Part shown: in pieces, positions 25,483 through 33,507 of the stretch
Layout: each line of letters opens with the position of its first letter
How positions within the stretch are numbered: the first letter of the stretch is position 1
Assembly (NCBI GenBank): GCA_016219425.1
Contig: JACRNB010000015.1
Location: 124,001 to 188,000, forward strand
Direction: 5' to 3'
Origin: Betaproteobacteria bacterium
GTDB taxonomy: Bacteria; Pseudomonadota; Gammaproteobacteria; Burkholderiales; Thiobacillaceae
DNA length: 64,000 bases
Notes under the pieces: model-generated
The model's database searches: none
Seen by the model: only the letters and a program-made list of their open reading frames with translations
What the model was told of the DNA's origin: nothing
Program-made: the position numbers and the translations under genes

Positions 25483-26189
25483 ATCCGCTGGACCCGAATG
25501 TTCAGTTGGTGGAAGTGGTGGCGCGGGCGCTGGGCGAGTTGTGCGACGAACTGGTGTTGGTGGGCGGGTGTGCGGCGGGCCTGTTATGCACCTCGCCCCA
25601 GGCGCCGCCGCCCCGTGTGACCTACGACGTGGACGTCATCGCCGAGGTGGCCGCCTTGTCCGGCTACCACGCCCTGGAGAAACAGTTCGCGTTGCGCGGG
25701 TTTGCCAGGGATATGTCGCCGGACGCACCCATCTGCCGGTGGCGCATCGGTCATGTGGAAGTCGATCTGATGCCGAGTGACGAACGCATCCTCGGGTTCT
25801 CGAACCGCTGGTACGCAGCAGCAATTGCCACGGCAACGGAGATGCTGTTACCCAGCGGTACGCGGATTCGACTGATTGCGGCGCCAGCCTTCCTGGCCAC
25901 CAAATTCGAGGCATTTACGACGCGGGGCGGCAGTGACTTGCTGTCCAGCCATGATTTCGAAGACATCATCAATGTGTTGGATGGACGCCCTGGCATCGAG
26001 CAGGAAGTGGCTGTCTCGGGTATGGACCTTGCCGCTTATCTGGCGGCAAGTTTCCAGAACATCCTGCAACACCCGGACTTCGAGAACACGCTGCCAGGAT
26101 TGGTTGCCTACGACAATCTGTATGAATCCCGTTTACAGGCGGTACGCCAACGTATCGTCGCCATCGCCGCCATTGATCTGCCAAGGTAG
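25479..26189 (+). CDS. Nucleotidyltransferase-fold protein (AbiEii/DUF6036-like), putative toxin
   Basis: 236 residues from a GTG overlapping the upstream stop (GTGA); the track start at 25302 is upstream shadow. The polymerase-beta nucleotidyltransferase core is visible: LVLVGGCAAGLL, then TYDVDVIAEV (DxD metal pair), then the third Asp in GHVEVDLMPSD. RLIAAPAFLATKFEAFTTRGGSDLLSSHDFEDIINVL matches the segment seen in AbiEii-like proteins (KFEA...D..DI). All catalytic acids appear intact. The partner gene and operator suggest a regulated toxin or modifying enzyme; the function itself is inferred. Confidence 0.75.
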   Translation: MNPLDPNVQLVEVVARALGELCDELVLVGGCAAGLLCTSPQAPPPRVTYDVDVIAEVAALSGYHALEKQFALRGFARDMSPDAPICRWRIGHVEVDLMPSDERILGFSNRWYAAAIATATEMLLPSGTRIRLIAAPAFLATKFEAFTTRGGSDLLSSHDFEDIINVLDGRPGIEQEVAVSGMDLAAYLAASFQNILQHPDFENTLPGLVAYDNLYESRLQAVRQRIVAIAAIDLPR

Positions 26190-26264
26190 CTGCGAAGGTG
26201 CAGAAATCAGGGCTGATATACTGCCGCGCCCGCATCGCCACCCCCTCATCCCGCTCCCAACTCC

Positions 26265-27632
26265 ATGATTCGTCGGTTCATTCGGAAGGTCTTCGGCAAG
26301 AAAGCCGCTCCCGGCCCCCGCATCCTCGCCCAGGACGCCCACGGCATCCGCCGCGATCTGATCCATCCCTGCGCCCTCAAGACCTGTCGCACCCTGTATG
26401 ACGCGGGTTACGCCGCCTTTGTGGTGGGCGGCGCGGTGCGCGACCTGTTGCTGGGGCGTGAGCCGAAGGATTTCGACGTCGCCACCGACGCTACGCCGGA
26501 CGAGATTCGCCGCCTGTTCCGGCGCTCGCGCGTGATCGGTCGCCGCTTCCAGATCGTCCACGTCTACTGCGGCGCGGACACCATCGAGGTCACCACCTTC
26601 CGCGCCGGCGCGCCCAGCGCCGAGGCGGATGAGGACGACGCCGACCACGTCACCGGCGAGGGCGGCATGCTGTTGCGCGACAACGTGTTCGGCAATCAGG
26701 AAGAGGATGCGGCGCGCCGCGACTTCACCGTCAACGCCCTCTATTACGACCCGGAAAACGAAGAGGTGTGGGATCTGCACGGCGGCGTGGAAGACGCCAA
26801 GCGCAAGGTGCTGCGCATGATCGGCGACCCGGAGCAGCGGTACCGCGAAGACCCCGTGCGCATGCTGCGCGCCGCGCGTTTCGCCGCCAAGCTGGAGTTC
26901 CACATCGACCCCGCCACGCGCGCGCCCATCGCCTGCCTGGCCCCCATGCTGGCGCACATCCCCACCGCGCGCCTGTTCGACGAGATGATGAAGCTGCTGC
27001 TCTCCGGCCATGCCGAGCGGGGTGTGCGCCAGTTGCGCGCCGAGGGCCTGCATCACGGCATCCTGCCCATGCTGGACACGGTGCTGGATGACCCGGCGCG
27101 GCAGAAATTCCTGCACCACGCCCTGCACGACACCGACCTGCGTGTGCGCCAGGGCCACTCCGCCTCCCCCGCCTTCATGCTCGCCTGCCTGCTCTGGTTC
27201 GACTTCCAGGCCGAGTTCAGCCGCAACAAGGAACGCGGTCAGCACCTGCAATCGGCCCTGTTCGATGCCATGGACACGGTGCTGGAGCGTCAGCGTGACG
27301 TACTCGCCTTCCCGCGCCGCTTCGACGGCACGATCAAGGAGATCTGGGGCATGCAGGGGCGCCTGGAACAGCGCTCCGGCAATCGCCCGTTCCGCCTCAT
27401 GCAGCATCCGCGTTTCCGCGCCGCCTACGATTTCCTGCTGATCCGCGCCGAGTCGGGCGACGCCCCGGCGGAACTGGCGGAGTGGTGGACCCGCTTCCAG
27501 GACGCGGAGGATTCGGAACGCGAAGCCATGTTGATCCAGCCCGGCGCCGGCGAGGGGGCCAAGCGCAAGTGCCGCCGCAAGCCGCACAAGTCGGAGGATG
27601 GCGCGGGGCCGGTTGAGGTCATCCTTGGCTGA
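26265..27632 (+). CDS. pcnB: Polynucleotide adenylyltransferase (poly(A) polymerase I)
   Basis: 455 residues. Nucleotidyltransferase motif VVGGAVRDLLLGREPKDFDVATDATP near residue 50, the RRDFTVNALYYD motif and the RNA-binding helical domain (EDPVRMLRAARFAAKL) identify the tRNA-nucleotidyltransferase superfamily. The basic N-terminus (RRFIRKVFGKK) and the basic tail (AKRKCRRKPHKSE) point to PcnB rather than Cca. It polyadenylates RNA for decay. pcnB-folK is the usual betaproteobacterial order. Confidence 0.94.
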   Translation: MIRRFIRKVFGKKAAPGPRILAQDAHGIRRDLIHPCALKTCRTLYDAGYAAFVVGGAVRDLLLGREPKDFDVATDATPDEIRRLFRRSRVIGRRFQIVHVYCGADTIEVTTFRAGAPSAEADEDDADHVTGEGGMLLRDNVFGNQEEDAARRDFTVNALYYDPENEEVWDLHGGVEDAKRKVLRMIGDPEQRYREDPVRMLRAARFAAKLEFHIDPATRAPIACLAPMLAHIPTARLFDEMMKLLLSGHAERGVRQLRAEGLHHGILPMLDTVLDDPARQKFLHHALHDTDLRVRQGHSASPAFMLACLLWFDFQAEFSRNKERGQHLQSALFDAMDTVLERQRDVLAFPRRFDGTIKEIWGMQGRLEQRSGNRPFRLMQHPRFRAAYDFLLIRAESGDAPAELAEWWTRFQDAEDSEREAMLIQPGAGEGAKRKCRRKPHKSEDGAGPVEVILG

Positions 27633-28134
27633 GATTCCGGTCTACGTCGCACTGGGCGCCAACCTGGAAGACCCGGTGACGCAGGTGGAGCGGGCCATGG
27701 ACGCGCTGGCGCGTCTGCCCGAGACCCGGCTCACCGCCCGTTCCGGCCTGTATCTGTCCAAACCCGTGGGCTATTCCGAACAGCCTGATTTCGTCAACGC
27801 CGTGGCGGGCCTCTCCACCCAGTTGACGCCGCGCGCCCTGCTGGACGCCCTGCTGGCCATCGAGGCGCGTCAGGGGCGCGACCGCAGTTTCAAGAACGCC
27901 CCCCGCACCCTGGATCTGGACCTGCTGCTCTACAACGGCCTGATCATGCACGAGCACGGCCTGACCTTGCCGCACCCGCGCATGGCGGAGCGGGCCTTCG
28001 TGCTGGCCCCGCTGTGCGAGATCGCGCCGGAGGCGGTGATCCCCGGCAGGGGGTCCGTCACCCACTGTCTGGCCGCCCTGGATTGCGCCGACCTGGAGCG
28101 GCTGCCCGCCCCCCGGCGCAGGGCCGCCCGCTAA
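27625..28134 (+). CDS. folK: 2-amino-4-hydroxy-6-hydroxymethyldihydropteridine pyrophosphokinase
   Basis: About 169 residues starting LAEIPVYVALGANLEDP. HPPK signatures: YVALGANLEDP, FVNAVAGLSTQL, LLAIEARQGRDRSFKNAPRTLDLDLLLYN and HPRMAERAFVLAPLCEIAP. It transfers pyrophosphate to the pterin in folate synthesis. I choose TTG at 27625 because GAGG lies six bases upstream; the ATG at 27598 in the track has GGAGG directly abutting it and adds a nine-residue basic extension. Both overlap the end of pcnB. Confidence 0.93.
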   Translation: MAEIPVYVALGANLEDPVTQVERAMDALARLPETRLTARSGLYLSKPVGYSEQPDFVNAVAGLSTQLTPRALLDALLAIEARQGRDRSFKNAPRTLDLDLLLYNGLIMHEHGLTLPHPRMAERAFVLAPLCEIAPEAVIPGRGSVTHCLAALDCADLERLPAPRRRAAR

Positions 28135-28140
28135 CTTTCG

Positions 28141-28779
28141 ATGCTGGGTCGTTTCAAACATATCGTGGTGGAAGGCCCCATTGGCGTGGGCAAGACCAGC
28201 CTGGCGCGGCGTCTGGCGGGTCTCATGGGGGCCGAGCTGATCCTGGAGAACCCGGAAGAAAACCCCTTCCTGGCCCGCTTTTACGAAGACCGCAAACGCA
28301 ACGCCCTGCCGGCGCAGTTGTTCTTTCTCGTGGCGCGGGTGGAGCAGGCGCGGCGCATGGCCCAGGGCGAGCTGTTCACCCCGTCCACGGTGGCGGACTT
28401 CATGTTGGAAAAAGACCCCCTGTTTGCCCGCCTGACCCTGGATGAGGCCGAGTTCAAGCTCTACCGCCAGCTCTACGAGGGCCTCAAGCCCACCTCCGCG
28501 GCCCCGGACCTGGTGATCTACCTGCAAGCCGGCGTCCCCGCGCTGATGGATCGGGTGAAGCGGCGGGGCCGCCCCTATGAGCGCCAGATCGCGGACCACT
28601 ATCTGGCGGACTTGTCCCGCGCCTATAACGAATTCTTCTACCACTACGACGCCGCCCCGCTTCTGGTGGTCAACAGCGAGCACCTCAACTTCGCCGACAA
28701 GACGGAGGATTTCGATCTGCTGGTGCGCCGCGTCCGCGACATGCGCGGGGCGCGCGAATTCTTCAATTTAGGAGCGTGA
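28141..28779 (+). CDS. Deoxynucleoside (deoxyadenosine/deoxyguanosine) kinase family protein
   Basis: 212 residues. P-loop VVEGPIGVGKTSLARRL at the N-terminus, then ENPEENPFLARFYED, the DRKR/QLFFLVARVEQ segment, FMLEKDPLFARLTL, and the LID-like RVKRRGRPYERQI. These are hallmarks of the dNK family. It is placed between folK and panB, where betaproteobacteria usually carry it; whether it salvages deoxynucleosides or serves another purpose is not known from the sequence. It lies 6 bp after folK. Confidence 0.9.
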   Translation: MLGRFKHIVVEGPIGVGKTSLARRLAGLMGAELILENPEENPFLARFYEDRKRNALPAQLFFLVARVEQARRMAQGELFTPSTVADFMLEKDPLFARLTLDEAEFKLYRQLYEGLKPTSAAPDLVIYLQAGVPALMDRVKRRGRPYERQIADHYLADLSRAYNEFFYHYDAAPLLVVNSEHLNFADKTEDFDLLVRRVRDMRGAREFFNLGA

Positions 28780-28781
28780 CC

Positions 28782-29564
28782 ATGTTCCTGCCGCAACTCC
28801 TGACCCGACTTGAGCAAGGCGAAAAACTCGCCGTGCTGACCTGCTACGACGCCAGCTTTGCGCGCCTGATGGCCGCCAACGGCGTCGATATCCTGCTGGT
28901 GGGCGATTCCCTGGGCATGACCGTGCAGGGCCACGCCACCACCCTGCCGGTGAGCCTGGAGCAGATGGTCTATCACACCGAGGCAGTGGCGCGCGGGGCG
29001 GCGGGCCGGTGCTTCCTGATCGGCGACCTGCCCTTCGGCAGTTACCAGGCCAGCCCGGAGCAGGCCTTCCACGCCTCCGCCCGGTTCATGGCGGCGGGGG
29101 CCAACATGGTCAAGCTGGAGGGCGGCGCGGTGATGGTGGAGACGGTGCGCTTTCTGGTGGACCGGGGCATCCCGGTGTGCGGCCACCTGGGCCTGTTGCC
29201 GCAGTCGGTCAACACCACCGGCTACCGCGCCCAGGCCAGGGAGGCGGCGCAGGCGGAGCAGCTCCTGCGCGACGCCGCAGCGCTTCAGGACGCCGGCGCG
29301 CAGATGCTGGTGATGGAATCCATCCCCTCCGCCCTGGCCGAGACGGTGACGCGGCAACTCGCCATTCCCACCATCGGCATCGGCGCCGGCCCGGCCTGCG
29401 ACGGTCAGGTGCTGGTGCTGCACGACATCCTGGGTCTGACCGAGAAACCGCCGCGCTTTTCCAGGAATTTCATGGACGGGGCCGGCAGCCTGGGCAACGC
29501 CGTCCAGGGGTTTGTGACGGCGGTGAAGACGGGCAGCTTCCCAGGGCCGGAACACGGGTTTTAA
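28782..29564 (+). CDS. panB: 3-methyl-2-oxobutanoate hydroxymethyltransferase
   Basis: 260 residues. First step of pantothenate synthesis: hydroxymethylation of alpha-ketoisovalerate with methylene-THF. Seen are LAVLTCYDASFARL, the metal-binding LLVGDSLGMTVQGHATTLPV, VKLEGG, GHLGLLPQSV, and PTIGIGAGPACDGQVLVLHD. AGGAG lies seven bases before the ATG at 28782; the track start (GTG, 28776) overlaps the previous stop codon. PanB is followed by a palindrome and then panC. Confidence 0.96.
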   Translation: MFLPQLLTRLEQGEKLAVLTCYDASFARLMAANGVDILLVGDSLGMTVQGHATTLPVSLEQMVYHTEAVARGAAGRCFLIGDLPFGSYQASPEQAFHASARFMAAGANMVKLEGGAVMVETVRFLVDRGIPVCGHLGLLPQSVNTTGYRAQAREAAQAEQLLRDAAALQDAGAQMLVMESIPSALAETVTRQLAIPTIGIGAGPACDGQVLVLHDILGLTEKPPRFSRNFMDGAGSLGNAVQGFVTAVKTGSFPGPEHGF

Positions 29565-29565
29565 T

Positions 29566-29614
29566 GTAGCGCCGGCTTCCAGCCGGCAACCTGCCGGCTG
29601 GAAGCCGGCGCTAC
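29566..29614. repeat. REP-like palindrome, family C, between panB and panC
   Basis: A 49-bp perfect inverted repeat with 22-bp arms (GTAGCGCCGGCTTCCAGCCG...) around a 5-bp AACCT loop, one base after the panB stop. It lacks a T-run, so termination is not obvious. Confidence 0.92.
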
Positions 29615-29626
29615 GGAAAATCGACC

Positions 29627-30469
29627 ATGCAACTCCTCCACACCGTCGCCGACCTCCGCGCCGCCCTCAAGGGCGAGAGCGAGACCGCCTTCGTGCCCAC
29701 CATGGGCAACCTGCACACGGGCCACATCGCCCTGGTGCAACAGGCGCGCCGCCAGGGCCGCCCGGTGGTGGCCAGCCTCTTCGTCAACCCGCTGCAATTC
29801 GGCGCGGGCGAGGATTTCGAGCGCTATCCCCGCACCCTGGTGGCGGATTGCGCCCAACTCGAACCCGCCGGCTGCGACCTCGTGTTTGCCCCGGATGTGC
29901 GGGAGATGTACCCGGAGCCCCAGACCTTCACGGTCATCCCCCCCCTGGCGGACGAGTTGTGCGGCGCGCACCGGCCCGGCCACTTCGCGGGCGTGGCGAC
30001 GGTGGTGCTCAAGCTGTTCAACATGGTGCAGCCCCGTTATGCCGTGTTCGGCAAGAAGGACTACCAGCAGTTGTTCCTCCTCAAGGGGCTGGTGCGCCAG
30101 TTCAATCTGCCCATCACGGTGCTGGAAGGCGAGACGGTGCGGGCGGAGGATGGTCTGGCGCTGTCCTCCCGCAATGGTTTTCTGAGCCCGGAGGAGCGCG
30201 CCGAAGCGCCGCGTCTGTACCGGCTGCTGAAGCAGATTTGTGCACGCCTGGGTGCGGGGGAGACCGACTTCGCCGCACTGGAGGCCGTGGCTGCACAGGA
30301 ACTGGCGCACCACGGCTGGGAGGTGGATTACGTCAGCATCCGCTCCCGCCGCACCTTGCTGGCCCCCGCCGCCGGGGAGCGCGACTGGGTGGCGCTGGCC
30401 GCAGCCCGGCTGGGGCGGACGCGGTTGATCGACAACCTGGAGGCGGGGGCGGCGTCGGTGTGCGAATGA
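29627..30469 (+). CDS. panC: Pantoate--beta-alanine ligase
   Basis: 280 residues. ATP-dependent condensation of pantoate with beta-alanine. Signatures: [20 protein letters not shown] (HIGH-like), [53 protein letters not shown] and [11 protein letters not shown] (KMSKS-like). The last residues AASVCE and the stop TGA are read from the first copy of the family A palindrome (GTGCGAATGA), so the repeat forms the C-terminus. Confidence 0.96.
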   Translation: MQLLHTVADLRAALKGESETAFVPTMGNLHTGHIALVQQARRQGRPVVASLFVNPLQFGAGEDFERYPRTLVADCAQLEPAGCDLVFAPDVREMYPEPQTFTVIPPLADELCGAHRPGHFAGVATVVLKLFNMVQPRYAVFGKKDYQQLFLLKGLVRQFNLPITVLEGETVRAEDGLALSSRNGFLSPEERAEAPRLYRLLKQICARLGAGETDFAALEAVAAQELAHHGWEVDYVSIRSRRTLLAPAAGERDWVALAAARLGRTRLIDNLEAGAASVCE

Positions 30470-30648
30470 ATTCGCACCTACAGCCGCTTTCGTCGTGGAT
30501 GTGCGAATGAATTCGCACCTACAACTGCTTTCGTCGTGGATGTGCGAATGAATTCGCACCTACAACGGTCCCGTAGGTGCGAATTCATTCGCACCCCCGC
30601 CAGCAGGGCCGCGCAGACATAACGATGTAGGTGCGAATTCATTCGCAC
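30460..30648. repeat. Cluster of five REP-like palindromes, family A
   Basis: Three direct copies of GTGCGAATGAATTCGCAC (plus CTACA) begin at 30460, 30501 and 30542; the last two share an extra GCTTTCGTCGTGGAT spacer, making a ~41-bp period. Two inverted copies lie at 30573-30594 and 30626-30648. The first copy contains the panC stop codon. Confidence 0.93.
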
Positions 30649-30718
30649 ACCCCTCCGTTGTTGCACTGCAATATTGCCGCTATAGTCGCGCCCCCCTACT
30701 GATTCCCGCCCCATCGCC

Positions 30719-31093
30719 ATGCAACGCACCCTGCTCAAATCCAAGCTGCACCGCGTTCGCGTCACGGCTTCCGAACTGGAATACGAAGGCTCCTGCGCCA
30801 TCGACGAACTGCTGCTGGCGGCGGCGGACATCCGGGAGTTCGAGCGCATCGAGATCTACAACGTGAACAACGGCGAGCGCTTCGCCACCTACGCCATTCG
30901 CGGCCAGAAGGGCTCCGGCATGATCTCGGTGAACGGCGCCGCCGCGCGCCGCGCCGCCGTGGGCGACATCCTCATCATCGCCAGCTACGCCGATTACGCC
31001 GAGATGGAGATGGCCGACTACGCGCCCAGGCTGGTGTATGTGGAGGCCCACAACCGCATCCAGCGCATCGGCGCGGAGATCACCGCCCTGTAG
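30719..31093 (+). CDS. panD: Aspartate 1-decarboxylase (pyruvoyl-dependent)
   Basis: 124 residues, the usual proenzyme size. It makes beta-alanine for PanC. The self-cleavage site is visible as YEGSCAID (Gly24-Ser25, serine becomes the pyruvoyl group), with [10 protein letters not shown] before it and [17 protein letters not shown] and [10 protein letters not shown] after. The stop codon TAG is the TAG of a family B repeat (CTGTAGGAGCCC). It completes panB-panC-panD, all on one strand. Confidence 0.95.
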   Translation: MQRTLLKSKLHRVRVTASELEYEGSCAIDELLLAAADIREFERIEIYNVNNGERFATYAIRGQKGSGMISVNGAAARRAAVGDILIIASYADYAEMEMADYAPRLVYVEAHNRIQRIGAEITAL

Positions 31094-31164
31094 GAGCCCG
31101 GCTGTGCCGGGCGATCCACCCTCGCACCGCGCCAAGGCATCGCCCGGCACAGCCGGGCTCCTAC
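31090..31164. repeat. REP-like inverted pair, family B (GTAGGAGCCCGGCT)
   Basis: GTAGGAGCCCGGCTGTGCCG and its complement form arms around ~20 bp, between the convergent panD and ampD genes. Other copies are at 45518-45595, 56982-57059, 57146-57201, 60220-60298 and 60343-60421. Confidence 0.93.
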
Positions 31165-31174
31165 AGGGGAGGGT

Positions 31175-31720
31175 TCATCCGTTGGGGCGGACTTCGGCCT
31201 CCACCCGCCCCCAATCAAAGTACTGCCCCGGATCGGTCTTGCGCCCCGGCGCGATGTCGGAATGGCCGATGACCGCCTCGATCGGATAGGCCGCTCGCAG
31301 CGTCGCCAGTAGCCGGTTCAGTGTCGCGTACTGCGCCTCGGTGAAGGGTTGTGCGTCCGTCCCTTCCAGCTCGATGCCCATCGAAAAGTCGTTGCAGCGC
31401 TCCCGCCCTTGCCAGTGCGACGCCCCGGCATGCCAGGCGCGCAGGCCGCAGGGGACGAACTGGATCAGTTCACCGTCGCGGCGGATAAAGAAGTGGGCCG
31501 ACACCCGCAGTTCGGCGATGCCGGCGTAGTAGGGATGCGCATGGGGGTCGAGGCGGTTGGTGAACAGCGCTTCCACCCCCGGCCCGCCGAACTCGCCCGG
31601 CGGCAGGCTGATGTTGTGGATCACCACCAGGCGGATCGCCTCGCCCTGCGGACGCGCGTCGCAATTGGGCGAGGGCGCGCGCCGGGCGGCGTCCAGCCAG
31701 CCTTCCGGGTCGAGTTTCAT
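31175..31720 (-). CDS. ampD: 1,6-anhydro-N-acetylmuramyl-L-alanine amidase AmpD
   Basis: 181 residues from [24 protein letters not shown], with AGGAGG seven bases before the ATG. The zinc/catalytic motifs VVIHNISLPPGEFGG, AHFFIRRDGELIQFVPCGLRAWHAG, GIELEG and VIGHSDIAPGRKTDPG match the cytosolic AmpD family that cleaves anhydromuropeptides in cell-wall recycling. No signal peptide. The 553-residue track ORF is an N-terminal shadow through the antiporter gene. Confidence 0.94.
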   Translation of the reverse strand: MKLDPEGWLDAARRAPSPNCDARPQGEAIRLVVIHNISLPPGEFGGPGVEALFTNRLDPHAHPYYAGIAELRVSAHFFIRRDGELIQFVPCGLRAWHAGASHWQGRERCNDFSMGIELEGTDAQPFTEAQYATLNRLLATLRAAYPIEAVIGHSDIAPGRKTDPGQYFDWGRVEAEVRPNG

Positions 31721-31807
31721 TTGCGGGCCTCCTGGGCGGGTGCGCGAGGGCCGCATGGTAGCGCCAGCCGGGCCGGTAAAATCCGCGCACTTTTTCGGAG
31801 CCCTCCC

Positions 31808-32809
31808 ATGATCGCCCTCGAACTCTTCTTTTTCCTCATCGTCATCCTCGTCGCCGCCGAGGTCTTCGTGAACGCCCTGGAGCATCTGGGGGAGCGCCTG
31901 GGCATCTCGGAGGGGGTCACGGGCTCCATCTTCGCCGCCGTGGGTACGGCCCTGCCGGAGACCATCGTGCCCTTGCTGGCGATCTTCGCCGGCACCCAGA
32001 ACCAGCAACTCAATGAGGAGATCGGCGTGGGGGCCATCCTGGGCGCGCCCTTGATGCTGTCCACCCTGTCCCTGTTCCTGATGACCTTGGCGGTGTGGAA
32101 GAAGCGCGGCGCTCAAGGCCATTTGAGCCCGGAGCGCACCGGCCTGAAGCGGGATCTGGATTTCTTCCTGGGCGCTTTTGCGGTGGCCGCCGTGGCCCTG
32201 TTCGTGCCCCATGACAACCCCGCAGTGCGCGCCATGCTCGCCGTGGTGATGGTGCTGACCTATTTCTTCTATGTGATGCTGACCCTGAAGGCCTCCGCCG
32301 CGCTGGTGAAGGACGGCCACGCCACCGAGGCGGAAGACCCCATGTTCCTGGCCCGTCTGGGGCTGCCCACCAACTGGCCCACCATCCTGTTCCAGCTTCT
32401 GGCGGGTCTGGTCCTGCTGGTGGTGGGGGCCAAGGGCTTCATCCATGGCATCGAACAGGCTGCGCCGCTCTTGGGCATCTCCGCCCTGGTGCTGTCGCTG
32501 ATGATCGTGCCGGTGGCGACGGAGTTGCCGGAGAAGGTGAATTCCATCCTGTGGATACGCAAGCACAAGGACACCCTGGCCTTCGGCAACATCACCGGGG
32601 CGATGGTGTTTCAGGGCACCCTGCTGCCCGCCATCGGCGTTCTGCTCACGCCCTGGGCGCCGGTGAAGGAGGTGCTGGCGGGGGTGGTCATCACCCTGGT
32701 CGCCGCCGCCTGGCTGCGCTTCATGGTGCAACGGGGCCAGTTGCGGGTGTGGCATCTGGCGGTGAACGGGGCGCTGTATGTGACTTATCTGAGCGTTGCC
32801 CTGAGCTGA
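31808..32809 (+). CDS. Sodium/calcium exchanger family (CaCA) membrane protein
   Basis: 333 residues from the ATG at 31808, about ten hydrophobic segments, arranged as two related halves. The two alpha-repeat motifs are GTALPETIVPLLAIFAG near residue 45 and IVPVATELPEKVNSILW near 240; each has the acidic residue required for cation binding. The transported cation cannot be read from the sequence. It diverges from ampD with 87 bp between. The track start (31349) lies in ampD. Confidence 0.88.
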   Translation: MIALELFFFLIVILVAAEVFVNALEHLGERLGISEGVTGSIFAAVGTALPETIVPLLAIFAGTQNQQLNEEIGVGAILGAPLMLSTLSLFLMTLAVWKKRGAQGHLSPERTGLKRDLDFFLGAFAVAAVALFVPHDNPAVRAMLAVVMVLTYFFYVMLTLKASAALVKDGHATEAEDPMFLARLGLPTNWPTILFQLLAGLVLLVVGAKGFIHGIEQAAPLLGISALVLSLMIVPVATELPEKVNSILWIRKHKDTLAFGNITGAMVFQGTLLPAIGVLLTPWAPVKEVLAGVVITLVAAAWLRFMVQRGQLRVWHLAVNGALYVTYLSVALS

Positions 32810-32985
32810 TCCGGTACGCCGCTCAAGTTCCCGCACGCCTGTCCGTTATCTCCTCCATACCGGATTGAGCCCCGCCAGGGCCGAGGGGCGCTGCGCCCCG
32901 GCTCGGGAAAACGCCCGAGCCGCCCCCCGTGGGGGCCAAGTCGTTCTTGGGGCGGCCCGGCGCACGACTTGAGAGGAGAGCGCCC

Positions 32986-33507
32986 ATGAAGAACCCCAAC
33001 ATCGTCCCCACGACGGTGGAGAAGGTGATGCGCGAAGACGATTTCATCGTCTCCAAGACCGACCCGACCGGGCGCATCACCTATGGCAACCGCATCTTTG
33101 TTGAGTTTTCCGGCTATTCCGAGAAGGAGTTGCTGGGCGCGCAGCACAACATCATTCGCCATCCGGACATGCCCAGGGCCGTGTTCAAGCTGCTTTGGGA
33201 CACGATTGCCGCGGGCAATGAATGCAACGCCTATGTGAAGAACATGGCCAAGGACGGCAGCTTCTACTGGGTGTTCACCAACGTCACGCCGCAGCACGGC
33301 CCGTCCGGGAACATCGTGGGGTACTACTCGGTGCGTCGCAAACCCAAGGCCTCCGGGGTCAAGACGGTGACGGGCCTGTACCGCGCCATGCGGGAGGCGG
33401 AGAAGAATGCGGGGGCGCGGGACGCCATCGCCGCTTCCGCCAAATTGCTGACCGATCTGCTGGCGGAAAAGGGGTTGAGCTATGACGAACTGGTCCTTGC
33501 AATCTAG
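32986..33507 (+). CDS. Aer-like PAS domain sensor protein
   Basis: 173 residues from [31 protein letters not shown], with GGAG seven bases upstream of the ATG. A single PAS fold with the Aer/aerotaxis signature ([49 protein letters not shown]). In Aer the PAS binds FAD; here flavin binding is likely but unproven. No transmembrane or signalling domain follows; instead a separate chemoreceptor gene overlaps its 3' end, so the two look like a split Aer-type receptor. Confidence 0.88.
   Translation: MKNPNIVPTTVEKVMREDDFIVSKTDPTGRITYGNRIFVEFSGYSEKELLGAQHNIIRHPDMPRAVFKLLWDTIAAGNECNAYVKNMAKDGSFYWVFTNVTPQHGPSGNIVGYYSVRRKPKASGVKTVTGLYRAMREAEKNAGARDAIAASAKLLTDLLAEKGLSYDELVLAI

Noticed and set aside
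30460-30648. Possible CRISPR array
   Set aside because: Palindromic REP units in both orientations with uneven spacing and no unique spacers; no cas genes.
31349-31807. N-terminal extension of the cation antiporter
   Set aside because: The extra 153 codons are antisense to ampD; the membrane protein starts naturally at the ATG at 31808.
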